Positions 1 through 8,490 of a stretch of 64,000 bases of DNA are shown piece by piece. Under the pieces are notes generated by a model. The model was not told the DNA's origin, did not search any database, and saw only the letters and a list, made by a program, of their open reading frames with translations. Numbering within the stretch: position 1 is the stretch's first letter; every line of letters starts with the position of its first letter. Both the position numbers and the translations under genes were made by a program. The stretch is from Saccharothrix luteola. Lineage in GTDB: Bacteria > Actinomycetota > Actinomycetes > Mycobacteriales > Pseudonocardiaceae. The stretch lies in NCBI RefSeq assembly GCF_020859565.1, contig NZ_JAJHUO010000019.1, positions 124,001 through 188,000 of the forward strand, written 5' to 3'.

Positions 1-551
1 ATGATCGTGTAGATCTCGTCGACGCTGCTCTCGTCGATCGCGGTGCCGTTGGCGGCCAGGACGGCGATCGCCTCGCGGATCCAGCCCTCGATCTGGCGCT
101 GCTTCGGCGGCTTGCGCGCCTCCTCGGCCTCGCGAGCCTCCCGCGCCGCCTGCTCCTCGGCCGCCTTGCGGGCCGTGTAGCCGTCCTGCGCGATGCCGCT
201 GGCCTGGTTGAACGTGTGCAGCGCGGCCAGTTGCTCCTGGCGGATGATCCGGGCGGTCTCCGAGCCGAGGTCCACGGCGTGCACCGTGTCGACCTTGCCG
301 GTGCGCACCGTCTCGTCCGGCACGCCGCCGAGGTCCGCGCCACCGGCCACCGGGCTGAACGTCCCGGTCATCGCGTGCGCCGCCGCTCCGGCGCCGGAGA
401 CGATGCCGACGGCCACCGCGACTCCGGCGATGCGTCGCGGGAGGACCCGCTCGGCCTCGGCCCGGTGCGCGCCCTTGTAGCCGGGCGGCGGCGGGGGTAC
501 CTGGAAGGTGGTCTGCCCACGTTTGTTCTTGTGACGGACATGCCGAGCCAA
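1..551 (-). CDS. Secreted lytic transglycosylase (SLT family), N-terminal part only
   Basis: This gene runs off the left edge; 183 codons are visible. A TTG start at 551 is chosen because an AGGAGG ribosome site (560-565, complement) sits 8 bases upstream and the frame is open from there to the edge. Residues 1-40 are basic and proline-rich, residues about 41-60 are a hydrophobic export segment, and residues about 115-145 form an Ala/Glu-rich coiled-coil-like stretch (REAREAEEARKPPKQRQ). The last residues (IDESSVDEIYTII) match the point where actinobacterial SLT transglycosylases enter their catalytic domain, usually followed by MHESSGNP. The catalytic glutamate therefore lies outside the window. 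The expected role is peptidoglycan cleavage outside the membrane. The family call is knowledge-based on that junction; the exact product is uncertain. Confidence 0.7.
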   Translation of the reverse strand, partial: MARHVRHKNKRGQTTFQVPPPPPGYKGAHRAEAERVLPRRIAGVAVAVGIVSGAGAAAHAMTGTFSPVAGGADLGGVPDETVRTGKVDTVHAVDLGSETARIIRQEQLAALHTFNQASGIAQDGYTARKAAEEQAAREAREAEEARKPPKQRQIEGWIREAIAVLAANGTAIDESSVDEIYTI

Positions 552-559
552 GGGTGCAG

Positions 560-668
560 CCTCCTGCGGTCGGGGAACTCCGTCACCGGAGACCTGGCGG
601 GGGATCCAGGTGGACTCGGGCCGTCCCAGGGGATGTCGGGCCCGTGTCCCTTCGGTGATGGAACCGTG
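560..668 (-). promoter_or_regulatory. Structured 5' leader of the transglycosylase gene
   Basis: Between the predicted promoter and the TTG start lies a GC-rich leader of about 120 bases with two clear hairpins: CTCCG/CGGAG (578-582 with 587-591) and ACCTGG/CCAGGT (592-597 with 607-612). The ribosome site at 560-565 follows directly. Rpf and SLT genes of actinobacteria often carry a ydaO (c-di-AMP) riboswitch here, but I do not find its conserved GGGGUGAA or GGGGGACC elements in order. The leader is therefore reported as structured and of unknown class. Confidence 0.4.
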
Positions 669-681
669 ATCTGCGGCCGAG

Positions 682-742
682 AACGTAACCGTTCGTGTTT
701 TGCGGAGGCAAGGCATGGGCGTTAATGGGTGACGCTCGTCAC
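682..742 (-). promoter_or_regulatory. Candidate promoter with CRP-like operator
   Basis: On the minus strand a -35-like TTGCCT (706-711) and a -10-like TACGTT (682-687) are separated by 18 bases. Upstream, 729-742 reads GTGACGCTCGTCAC, a dyad with the GTGA-N6-TCAC geometry of CRP/GlxR sites. With a start site about 7 bases past the -10, the dyad centre falls near -61, the classical class I activator position. The motifs are seen; their activity is inferred. Confidence 0.4.
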
Positions 743-760
743 GTTTGTGCCGAGCAACCA

Positions 761-2146
761 CTACCGATTGTTGCTCTGTGTGCCACTAGCGGGTGAGAAG
801 GGTAGTGGGCGTGGTGACGGACCAGCCTCGAACGGCGCAAACGCGGGAGCCACCGCCACCTCGGCGCCCGTCACCGGGTTGTGGACGAGGTGCCGGGCCG
901 GTCCGAGCGCGGTCGCCTCGGCGTTCATCGCGGCCACGTCGGCGGCCGGCCACCGCCCCGTCCCGATCCGCTCGAACAGCACCCGGAACGCGACGATCTC
1001 CTCGGCCGCGCTGAACCGGCAGTGCCCGGCCCGGTCGACGGAGTACTGGCGCAGCCGCTCCGGCTGCCGCACCCGGGCCGCGTAGGCCGACCCGTTCGAC
1101 GCCGGCAGCAGGCCGTCGCCCGCGTTGTGCACGGTCAGCACGGGCCACGGCGTCAACCCCACCGGCAGGCTGGTCCGCGCCAGGTACGCCACCGCCCGCG
1201 CATCGGGCGCGACCCTCGGCGCGGCGGCCAACCGGTCCAGGTCCGCCTCCAGGTCGAGCCCGGCCGCCGCGTACGCCTTCGACACCAGCGCGCGCTCGTC
1301 GGACCGCGACAGGAGCCGCCGGTAGTCGACGCCCGCGTTCCAGCTCGGGTTGCCGCCCGCCCACCTCTCCATGTCCGCCCGCGCCGGCCCCGCCGCCCAG
1401 ACCCGGAAGTACCGCAACCAGACAGCCGCCCAGTCGACCTGCTCGTCCACGGACGCCGGGCGCGGCGCGGTCGGGTCGAACCAGCCCGGCACGTCCGCCA
1501 ACGCCGCCGCCAGCGCCAGCCGCGGCCGGGCCGCCGGGTCGGCGGAAGCCGCCGTGACCGCCTCGGTCAGCCGCGCCTCGTTGGCCGCCGGGTCCGCCGC
1601 CTCCACCAGGTCGACCTCCACGCCCAGCAGCACCGACAGCGCGAACACCACGTCGAGCCCCGAGTTCCAGTACGTCGCGCCACCCGCCGTCGCGCCGCAC
1701 AGCGACAGCGCGCCGTCGAACCGCCCGGGGTTGCGCTCCGCCAGCACCAGCGACGTCGCGCCGCCGATCGACGCGCCGGCCGAGACCGTCCGCCGGGGCG
1801 CGCCGACCTCGCGCCGGAACCAGTCGAGCAGCGCCACCTGGTCGCGCAACCCGTCCTCGGCCGACCACCCGACCGGCGTGCGGAACAAGGACGCGCCCAG
1901 CGCGTAGCCCTGCGACAGCAGGTGCTCCTCGGTCTCCGGCCGGTTGGTCAACGGGATCGCCGCGGGCATCGAGCCGAAGGCGCCGTGGCTCCACAGCACG
2001 AGCGTCCCGTTCCACCGGTCCGGCACCATCACGCGGTACCGCGCGCCGTCGATCTCCCCTTCGTAGCGGCGGACACCGCTCGCCGCCGCGGGTGCGACGA
2101 CCAACCCCATGAGCACGACCACGAGCACGACCCCGAGCTTGCGCAT
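761..2146 (-). CDS. Secreted alpha/beta-hydrolase
   Basis: This is a 461-residue protein starting at ATG 2146. A Sec signal peptide occupies residues 1-23 (MRKLGVVLVVVLMGLVVAPA, then AAS). The body shows an oxyanion HGAFG motif, the nucleophile elbow GASIGG (Ser near residue 126), an acid in HNAGDGLLP (near 343) and the histidine in DRAGHC (near 374), so the full catalytic triad is present. It is probably a secreted esterase or peptidase-like hydrolase acting on an external substrate; the substrate cannot be read from the sequence. The longer open frame continuing upstream of 2146 has no start with a better ribosome site and lacks protein-like composition. It is divergent from the receptor gene at 2351. 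Confidence 0.8.
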   Translation of the reverse strand: MRKLGVVLVVVLMGLVVAPAAASGVRRYEGEIDGARYRVMVPDRWNGTLVLWSHGAFGSMPAAIPLTNRPETEEHLLSQGYALGASLFRTPVGWSAEDGLRDQVALLDWFRREVGAPRRTVSAGASIGGATSLVLAERNPGRFDGALSLCGATAGGATYWNSGLDVVFALSVLLGVEVDLVEAADPAANEARLTEAVTAASADPAARPRLALAAALADVPGWFDPTAPRPASVDEQVDWAAVWLRYFRVWAAGPARADMERWAGGNPSWNAGVDYRRLLSRSDERALVSKAYAAAGLDLEADLDRLAAAPRVAPDARAVAYLARTSLPVGLTPWPVLTVHNAGDGLLPASNGSAYAARVRQPERLRQYSVDRAGHCRFSAAEEIVAFRVLFERIGTGRWPAADVAAMNAEATALGPARHLVHNPVTGAEVAVAPAFAPFEAGPSPRPLPFSPASGTQSNNR

Positions 2147-2350
2147 GACGCCGTTCCTACCGGGTGCCGCGGTGCTCACGGGCGGGTTCCGCGTGAATTC
2201 CGGACAACGGGCCGTCCGGAGTCCGCAAGAGTGCGGTGACGTGGGGCGATCGTGCCGGAACCGCCCGAACCGGACCCTCCGGACGGCTAAAGTCGGAAGT
2301 CCTGCGTCACGCCGCCGGGGGTGGGACGAGGCTGGTCCGCGAGGAGTCCG

Positions 2351-5077
2351 GTGGCCGAACACGGTGCAGGGGAGCGCTTGTCGTCCGCCGACGTCGTCGA
2401 CGCCCTCGTGAAGCTCCTGCAGGACCTCACCGAACGACCCCGGTTCGGCGAGCTGCCCGGCCGCCGGGCCGGCGCTCGGGTGAGCGGGGATCGGGGCATC
2501 CCGCTGGTCTGCCTGGTCCGCGGCAAGCCCGCCGCCGGTCTCCTCCAGGTGCTCCAAGCCCACCTGCGCGGGGCGGACCCCGGCCGCGTGCCGCACGCGT
2601 ACCACCGCTTCCCCGAACCGGCCGACGACGCCGGCGCACCCGAGACCGGCGCGTTGGAAGCGGTCGGCTCGGTGCTGGTGCGCGTCGCCCGCGAACTGGC
2701 GCACGGCGCCAACGACCGCTACGGGCGGCACGAGTTCCGCCGCTTCGAGCTCGTCTACTGGCTGATGAACCAGCGGACGGACGGCGTCGACCCCGAGTCG
2801 GCCGCCACCCTGCTGACCCGATTACGGGAGCGGGACCTCCGCCGGCGCAGCGGCGACGACCTGAAGGACGTGCTGGACGACGCCACCGGGGCCGCGCCGT
2901 GGTGGGTGCGGCTGGTGGTGCGGCTCGTGCCGTCCTTCCTGTTCCGGGCGAAGCTGCGCGGGCTCGTGCCGGGCAGCGAGTACCGGTGGCTGCTGCGCCA
3001 GCCCTACCTCGCGCCGCACGACCCGGGCACGTTCATCGGCTTCGCCGAGCGGCTGACGTCCGCGCTGGTGCCCGGCGAGAGCGCCGAGCCGCGCGAGGAC
3101 ACCGGCCAGCTGGCCAAGCTGCTGGTCAACGCGTTCCTGGAGGACGTGCGCCGCGCGTACCACCGGTCGTGGTGGCGGATCAGGTCGGCCCGCCGCACGG
3201 TGTACCCGGTCGTGCTGCTGGACGGCATCCGTCGCGACAACGGCGGCTACGCCGTGCTGAAGATCATCAACGACGTGCGCAACGACACCGGCGCGTTCGA
3301 CCCGCTGGTGATCATCAGCGGTAGCGCCAAGGTGCCGCCGGACGCGGAGACCACCGCCGAGCGCGAACCGGCGTCGGTGAGCCAGGCCAGCCACGCCTAC
3401 GAGACGTGGGCGCGCAGGCTGGCCACCGACAGCCGGGGCCGCCGACCGACCGCGTGGTTCCTGCCGTTGCAGGTGCCCGACGTGAGCGTGGTGCGCGTGG
3501 AGGTGCCGCCGAAGGCCACCCTGTCCGTGCGGCAGGCGCCGGTCTGGTCGCGCACGTCGGTGCTCGCGATCGTGGTGCTGCTGCTGCTCGCGTCGGTGGC
3601 GACGGTCGGCTACCGGCACGTGCGCGACATCGTGGCCGCGGACGAGGCGTGGCGCCACGAGCACTGCGGGCTGGACCGCGACAACCCCGACGCGCACACC
3701 CTCAAGCGGATCGGTGACGACTGCGTCGGCGTCACCACCGGGCACGTGCCGCTGTTCGGCGAGGCGGACCCCGCGGACCTGCGGCGCTTCAACCGCATCC
3801 AGGAGCTGATCGTCCGCCAGAACGCGGAGGTGCTGGCGGCGCACGAGCGCGACCCCGACCGTCCCTACGCGACCGTCGTGTACGTGTCGGCGATGGGCGC
3901 GGCGCGCGACGCGTTGGCCAGCAACACCGCCCGGCTGGTCGGCGTCGCGGCCAGGCAGGCGCGGCAGCTCGACCGCACCGACTCCGACGAACCCCTGATC
4001 CGGATCCTGCTGAGCAACGCGGGTTCGGCCATGCAGCACGGTGACGTGGTCGCCGAGAAGCTCCAGTCGATGCTGGCGAAGGACAAGAGCATCATCGGCG
4101 TGCTCGGGATGGCGTTGAGCAGCACGCCGACCAGGAACACCATCGCCAAGCTGGGCGGGGTCGGGCTGCCGGTGGTGGCCGCGACGCTGTCGGACGACGC
4201 GATGCCCACCGCGTCCCGGATGTACTTCCAGGTCTCGCCGACCAACGACCGGCAGGCGCAGGTCGCGGCGCGGCACGTGAGCGCGGCGTACCCCGACAAG
4301 CGGGGCGTCGTGATCGTGCACTCCAGCGACGAGGCGGACTCCTACGCCGCCAACCTGCGCCTCGACGTGGCCGCGCGGTTCGCCGAGCAGGGCCTGCAGG
4401 TGCGCGAGGAGCCGTACCAGCCGGTGGCGGTCGGGCAGGGCTCCGACGCCCGGCGGCTCGGCCAGTCCCTGTGCGACGTCGGCGACGACGAGGTGGTGTT
4501 CTTCGCCGGGCGGCCCGCGGACTTCGGCAAGCTGCTGGACGGCGTGAGCGCGGGGTGCAAGGGCGACCCGCCCGCGCTGCTCGCCGGTGACGACATCGCC
4601 CGCTACGCCGCCGACGACAAGCTGCGCGGCCGGCACCCGGAGATCCCGTTCGAGTACGTGTCGTTCGCGGTCGGCGCCCAAGGCTGCGCGGCGGCGACCG
4701 AGATGTACCAGGCGTTGCGCGAACTCGTGCCGGAGGAGTGCGAGGGGAACGCGGACCCGTCGCTGGACGGCCACGCCGCGCTCACCTACGACACCCTCTA
4801 CCTGTACGTGCACGCGATGATCCAGTTGGGGGGCATCCCGGTCTCGCCCGGCCACATCTGGAAGGAGATGAGCGACGTGGGCGGTCCGCGGGCGCTGTCC
4901 GGCGAGAGCGGCGTGATCGACTTCGGTGGTGGCCAGGTGCCGATCGACAAGTTCCTGGCCGTGCTGCGGGTGGCGGACGGCAAGGCGCCCACCGTGCTGG
5001 CGTCGTGCGGCGGCTACCCGAACCGCCAGGACGTCGACCTCCGCCGCGCGTCCTGGTGCCCCACCACGCCACGCTGA
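2351..5077 (+). CDS. Receptor-like protein: P-loop-like module, TM segment, periplasmic-binding ectodomain
   Basis: This is a 908-residue protein. GTG 2351 is chosen over an upstream ATG at 2321 because GAGGAG lies just before it. Residues about 50-66 (IPLVCLVRGKPAAGLL) sit where a Walker A strand-loop would be but lack the GKS/T, and residues about 285-293 (YPVVLLDGI) resemble Walker B, so the cytoplasmic half looks like a degenerate P-loop NTPase. A single membrane segment lies at about 401-421 (VLAIVVLLLLASVATVGY). The rest (to 908) is extracellular. It has a Cys pair (HCGLD...DDCVGV) followed by a type I periplasmic-binding fold like branched-chain amino acid/ANF receptors (GVLGMALSSTPT, LPVVAATLSDD). 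No permease or ATPase of an importer is adjacent, so sensing rather than uptake is inferred. A second NTPase-TM-ectodomain gene follows at 5501. Confidence 0.72.
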   Translation: MAEHGAGERLSSADVVDALVKLLQDLTERPRFGELPGRRAGARVSGDRGIPLVCLVRGKPAAGLLQVLQAHLRGADPGRVPHAYHRFPEPADDAGAPETGALEAVGSVLVRVARELAHGANDRYGRHEFRRFELVYWLMNQRTDGVDPESAATLLTRLRERDLRRRSGDDLKDVLDDATGAAPWWVRLVVRLVPSFLFRAKLRGLVPGSEYRWLLRQPYLAPHDPGTFIGFAERLTSALVPGESAEPREDTGQLAKLLVNAFLEDVRRAYHRSWWRIRSARRTVYPVVLLDGIRRDNGGYAVLKIINDVRNDTGAFDPLVIISGSAKVPPDAETTAEREPASVSQASHAYETWARRLATDSRGRRPTAWFLPLQVPDVSVVRVEVPPKATLSVRQAPVWSRTSVLAIVVLLLLASVATVGYRHVRDIVAADEAWRHEHCGLDRDNPDAHTLKRIGDDCVGVTTGHVPLFGEADPADLRRFNRIQELIVRQNAEVLAAHERDPDRPYATVVYVSAMGAARDALASNTARLVGVAARQARQLDRTDSDEPLIRILLSNAGSAMQHGDVVAEKLQSMLAKDKSIIGVLGMALSSTPTRNTIAKLGGVGLPVVAATLSDDAMPTASRMYFQVSPTNDRQAQVAARHVSAAYPDKRGVVIVHSSDEADSYAANLRLDVAARFAEQGLQVREEPYQPVAVGQGSDARRLGQSLCDVGDDEVVFFAGRPADFGKLLDGVSAGCKGDPPALLAGDDIARYAADDKLRGRHPEIPFEYVSFAVGAQGCAAATEMYQALRELVPEECEGNADPSLDGHAALTYDTLYLYVHAMIQLGGIPVSPGHIWKEMSDVGGPRALSGESGVIDFGGGQVPIDKFLAVLRVADGKAPTVLASCGGYPNRQDVDLRRASWCPTTPR

Positions 5078-5500
5078 GGCTGCCCGCCACGCTGGCGTGG
5101 TTCGCCACGCTGGGGCCGCTCGTCCCGCTGGGATGGCCCGTCGCGCTGGAGCCGCTCGTCCCGCTGCGGTGGCTCGTCGCGCTCGTCGCGCTCGGCCGCT
5201 CGTCGCCCACCGGTCGCCCACCGAACCCCGCCCGCCTGCACCTCCCTTCACCTACCCGCTCGCCTACGCCTCCTTTCACCCGCGCACCCGCTCGCCTCCA
5301 CCTCCTTCCGCCTGCCCACACCCGTGTCCGCCGCCGGGCCGGCCGTTTTATCCGGCTAACGTGAGAAATGCGATTGGGGTTGTCCTGGGTTGCACTCTTC
5401 GCCCGGTCGAGTGATCCGACATCCCGGTCCGGCAACGCGTCCACAGCGGTCCGCATCGTTGCGGTCACCGGTTCGGAACGCCGTAGGACCATGGCGGGCG
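5078..5500. repeat. 423-base spacer with degenerate GC-rich tandem repeats
   Basis: From about 5085 to 5215 the sequence repeats variants of 'ccgctcgtcccgctg' and 'tggcgtggttcgccacgctg' with a loose 15-30 base period; 5220-5340 is C-rich low complexity. Long open frames here are artefacts of that composition. An AT-richer patch at about 5343-5370 (gttttatccggctaacgtga) is the best place for a promoter of the next gene, but no convincing -35/-10 pair is visible. Confidence 0.5.
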
Positions 5501-8485
5501 ATGGGTACTCGGCGACGGCCCTGGCAGGGGCGGAGGGTGCTCGGCCAGCGGGCCTTGGCGTTCGGCGCCTCACAGGTCGTGCAGGCCGGGCGGGACGTCC
5601 ACGTCCACTACGTGGTCGATCAACGTCCGGTGCTCAGGCGCGCCGACCTCGTGCGACGGGTGCTGCCGGCGACCGTCGAGCAGACTCCCCGCTCCCCGCT
5701 GCGGGGCCGTGAGGACGACCTGGCCTTCCTGCGCGACAACGTGGCCGCGGGCAGTCCGGTGGTGGTGACGGGACCGAAGGGCGCGGGCAAGACCCTGCTG
5801 CTCAAGCACGCGGCGAAGACCGGGGAGCTGTCCGGGCGCGTGCTCGGCGACGACGTCGGCATGGTGTGGCTGAGCGGGAGGTTCCGGACCGCCGCGCACG
5901 TCGTCCGCGAACTCCTGCAGGAGTGCTTCGAGGTCGACGCGGACGTGATCGTGCCCGACGCCCTGGCCCGACGGGCGCTCGGCGACGTCCGTGCGCTCGT
6001 CGTGCTCGACGGCGTCGACCTGCCTCCCGCCGAAGCGCAGCTCCTGCTGTCCGCCATGCCCCGCAGCGTGTTCGTCCTGTCGTCCCGGCGCGACGACCTG
6101 TGGGAGGTGGGCCGCACGCGGCCGTTGGGCGGGCTGCCCCTGGCCGACGCGATCACGGTGGCGCGTGACGAAGTCGGCGACCGGGTCGACGTCGACGAGG
6201 TGGAGAGCGACTGGCGGGAGTGCGACGGCAACCCCCGGGACATCGTCGAGCGCGCCGCGGTCCGTGACGCCGCCCGCCGCCTGGGCGCGGTGCCGCAGGG
6301 CGAGTCGAGCGCCGAAGCGCTCGCGCAGGGCCTGGCCATCGTCCTCGGCTCGCTCACCGACCAGGCCCGCCGCGCCCTGGGCACGCTCGCCGCGCTGGGG
6401 GACGACGTGCGGTGGGGCACCCGGTTGCTCACCGCCATCTCCGGCGTCCCCGAGGCCGAGGGCGCGGCGACGCTGGCACGCAAGCGCTTGGCGCACTTCG
6501 AGGACGACGGCTACCTCGTCAGCGACGTCGCGGCCCGGTCCGCGCCGTTCACCGGATCGGATCTCGTCCCACTCGTCGACCGCGTCACGGAGTGGGTGAC
6601 GAGCGCGCCACCCGATGCCGTCGCCGCCGAGCTCGACGTCCTCGAACGCGCGCTGAAGCGGACCCTGGACGCGGAGCTGCACGAGACCGCGCTGGCACTG
6701 GCCCGCACGGCCGCCACCGGGCTCGCGTGGACCCGGCACTGGGGCGCGTTGGCGATCGTGCTCGGGCTCGGGTTGCGCGCCGCGATCGGTGCCGGGTCGG
6801 TGCGCGAGGAGATCTCCTTCCGCTACGCGCTGGCCGTGTGCCGGCTCAACGACGGCAGCACCAGGCAGGCCGCCGAGGTGCTGGCCGGCGCGTTGAGCCT
6901 GAGCGGCGACGACGAGCGGCTCGCCGTCCGCGTGCGCGAGCTGGACGCGGAGATCCAGCACCTGTCCGCCCGGCAGCCGTGGTCCGCGCTGGACGCCGTC
7001 CTGGCCAGGGTCGCCGAGGCGGGCAGCACGGTGGCGGCGTCGGCCAGGGCCGTGCGCGACGCATGCGGCGCCGTGCTGACGAGCACGCCGGCAGGGGCCC
7101 AGCTGGCACGGCTGGCGCAGGAGAACCCGGCCGTCGTGCGCGGGGTCGCGTCGATGGTGGCGGTCGCCGGTCTGGTGCTGGCCACCATGTCGGCGTCCGG
7201 CAGCCGTGACGAGGCCACGGCCATGCCGCCGACCGGCGTCGTCGCCGGACAGCCACCAGTCGCCACCAGCGAATCGAACCCCGCACCGACCGACTCGAAC
7301 TCCGCCGCCACCGGCACCCCGCCGAACGACCCCACCCCGACCACACGGGTCTCCACCAACGGCGCCACACCGGAGGACCGGCAGGCACCGGGCACGAGCC
7401 GCACCGAGTCACCACACCCGCAGACCACCGAACCGCGGACGACGATCCCCGCCACGTGGGGGCACGTCCGGGTTTGGACCGTCGACGGCGCGATCGGGAC
7501 CACCCGCCCGCTGTCCGGCCCCACCGTGCCTAACAACAACGAAGCGAACTGGACCTACGGCCCGTGGGAGATGATCACGCCCGCCGCCGGCTACCCGACC
7601 GCCACGCACGTCGCCGTCGGCAAGCAGCGGATCCGGCTGCCCGCCGTCGGCGCGCCCGGTGGCAGCGTGAAGGTGACCACCCAGGACTACGCCGCCTGGG
7701 GCGGTGCGGTCGGCTACCGGCCCGGCGTGTCCTGCCAGCCGTCCACCTGGTTCCAGGACGGCGCCGACGAGGTGGTCGACGTGGTGTGCTTCGACCGCGC
7801 GGGCAACCCGGCCGACGTGCCGTTCTTCCTGCGGTACGTGGCGGGGTCCGCCTCGACCGGGCGCGGCTTCGTCTTCGACGACCAGCCCACCGCGCCCACC
7901 TTCACCCCCGACTGGCGGCACGGCGTGAACGCGGGCGCGGTCACCAGGACCGGTGTCGGCCGCTACACCGCGGACTTCCCGGGTTCGGCGGGCGGCGCGG
8001 TCGAGGTGACGGCGGTCGGCCCGGCGCTGCGCCACTGCGCGGTGACGGGCAGGCGGGGGCAACTCGCCGACCTGGCGTGCACGGCGCCGGACGGCTCGCC
8101 GGCGGACACCGCGTTCACCGCCGCGTTCACCGTGGACCACAACCTGCTCGACGACCCGCGCAAGCCCGTCGGCGACTACCTCGTCATCGGGGACTCGCCG
8201 TCGTCGAGCGCGCCGGTGATCACGGCGAAGTGGGCGTCGGGCAACGCGCCGACGACGCTGGAACGGCTGTCCACCGGCAAGTACAAGGCGCACTTCACCA
8301 ACGGCTACATCCGCAGCACCGTCCACGTGACCGCGCACGGCCACGGCAACCACTGCGCCGTCATGCAGCTCAACGACTACAGCCGTGCGGACGACAGCCA
8401 CTTCTGGATCGCCTGCTTCGACGCCGCCGGCGCCCTGGTCAACACCGGTTTCACCCTGATCTACACGTCCACGAGGATCTACTGA
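5501..8485 (+). CDS. STAND-like NTPase with TM segment and three-repeat ectodomain
   Basis: This is a 994-residue protein; ATG 5501 is the likely start, with GTG 5537 as an alternative. The N-terminus carries QVVQAGRDVHVHYV, a short element often seen before actinobacterial NB-ARC/STAND NTPases. Walker A is GPKGAGKT (about 91-98) and Walker B is ALVVLDGVD (about 164-172), with a sensor-like FVLSSRR downstream and a helical region to about 540. One membrane segment lies at about 546-567 (VASMVAVAGLVLATMSASG). A Pro/Thr-rich linker (about 570-650) then leads to three beta-rich repeats. These share G-[ST]V-x-VT-(15-20)-C-(15-20)-V-x-[VL]-x-C-[FT], then G-(3)-[DN]-(2)-F; the Cys pairs lie near SCQP/VVCFD, HCAV/LACTA and HCAV/IACFD. 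Signalling across the membrane with the neighbour at 2351 is inferred. Confidence 0.72.
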   Translation: MGTRRRPWQGRRVLGQRALAFGASQVVQAGRDVHVHYVVDQRPVLRRADLVRRVLPATVEQTPRSPLRGREDDLAFLRDNVAAGSPVVVTGPKGAGKTLLLKHAAKTGELSGRVLGDDVGMVWLSGRFRTAAHVVRELLQECFEVDADVIVPDALARRALGDVRALVVLDGVDLPPAEAQLLLSAMPRSVFVLSSRRDDLWEVGRTRPLGGLPLADAITVARDEVGDRVDVDEVESDWRECDGNPRDIVERAAVRDAARRLGAVPQGESSAEALAQGLAIVLGSLTDQARRALGTLAALGDDVRWGTRLLTAISGVPEAEGAATLARKRLAHFEDDGYLVSDVAARSAPFTGSDLVPLVDRVTEWVTSAPPDAVAAELDVLERALKRTLDAELHETALALARTAATGLAWTRHWGALAIVLGLGLRAAIGAGSVREEISFRYALAVCRLNDGSTRQAAEVLAGALSLSGDDERLAVRVRELDAEIQHLSARQPWSALDAVLARVAEAGSTVAASARAVRDACGAVLTSTPAGAQLARLAQENPAVVRGVASMVAVAGLVLATMSASGSRDEATAMPPTGVVAGQPPVATSESNPAPTDSNSAATGTPPNDPTPTTRVSTNGATPEDRQAPGTSRTESPHPQTTEPRTTIPATWGHVRVWTVDGAIGTTRPLSGPTVPNNNEANWTYGPWEMITPAAGYPTATHVAVGKQRIRLPAVGAPGGSVKVTTQDYAAWGGAVGYRPGVSCQPSTWFQDGADEVVDVVCFDRAGNPADVPFFLRYVAGSASTGRGFVFDDQPTAPTFTPDWRHGVNAGAVTRTGVGRYTADFPGSAGGAVEVTAVGPALRHCAVTGRRGQLADLACTAPDGSPADTAFTAAFTVDHNLLDDPRKPVGDYLVIGDSPSSSAPVITAKWASGNAPTTLERLSTGKYKAHFTNGYIRSTVHVTAHGHGNHCAVMQLNDYSRADDSHFWIACFDAAGALVNTGFTLIYTSTRIY

Positions 8486-8490
8486 GGCGC

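Noticed and set aside
560-668. ydaO/yuaA (c-di-AMP) riboswitch
   Set aside because: The location is right, but the conserved core motifs were not found in order; only a generic structured leader is claimed.
2822-5251. 809-codon minus-strand open frame opposite the receptor gene
   Set aside because: It is an antisense shadow with Arg/Val/His-rich translation and no motifs.
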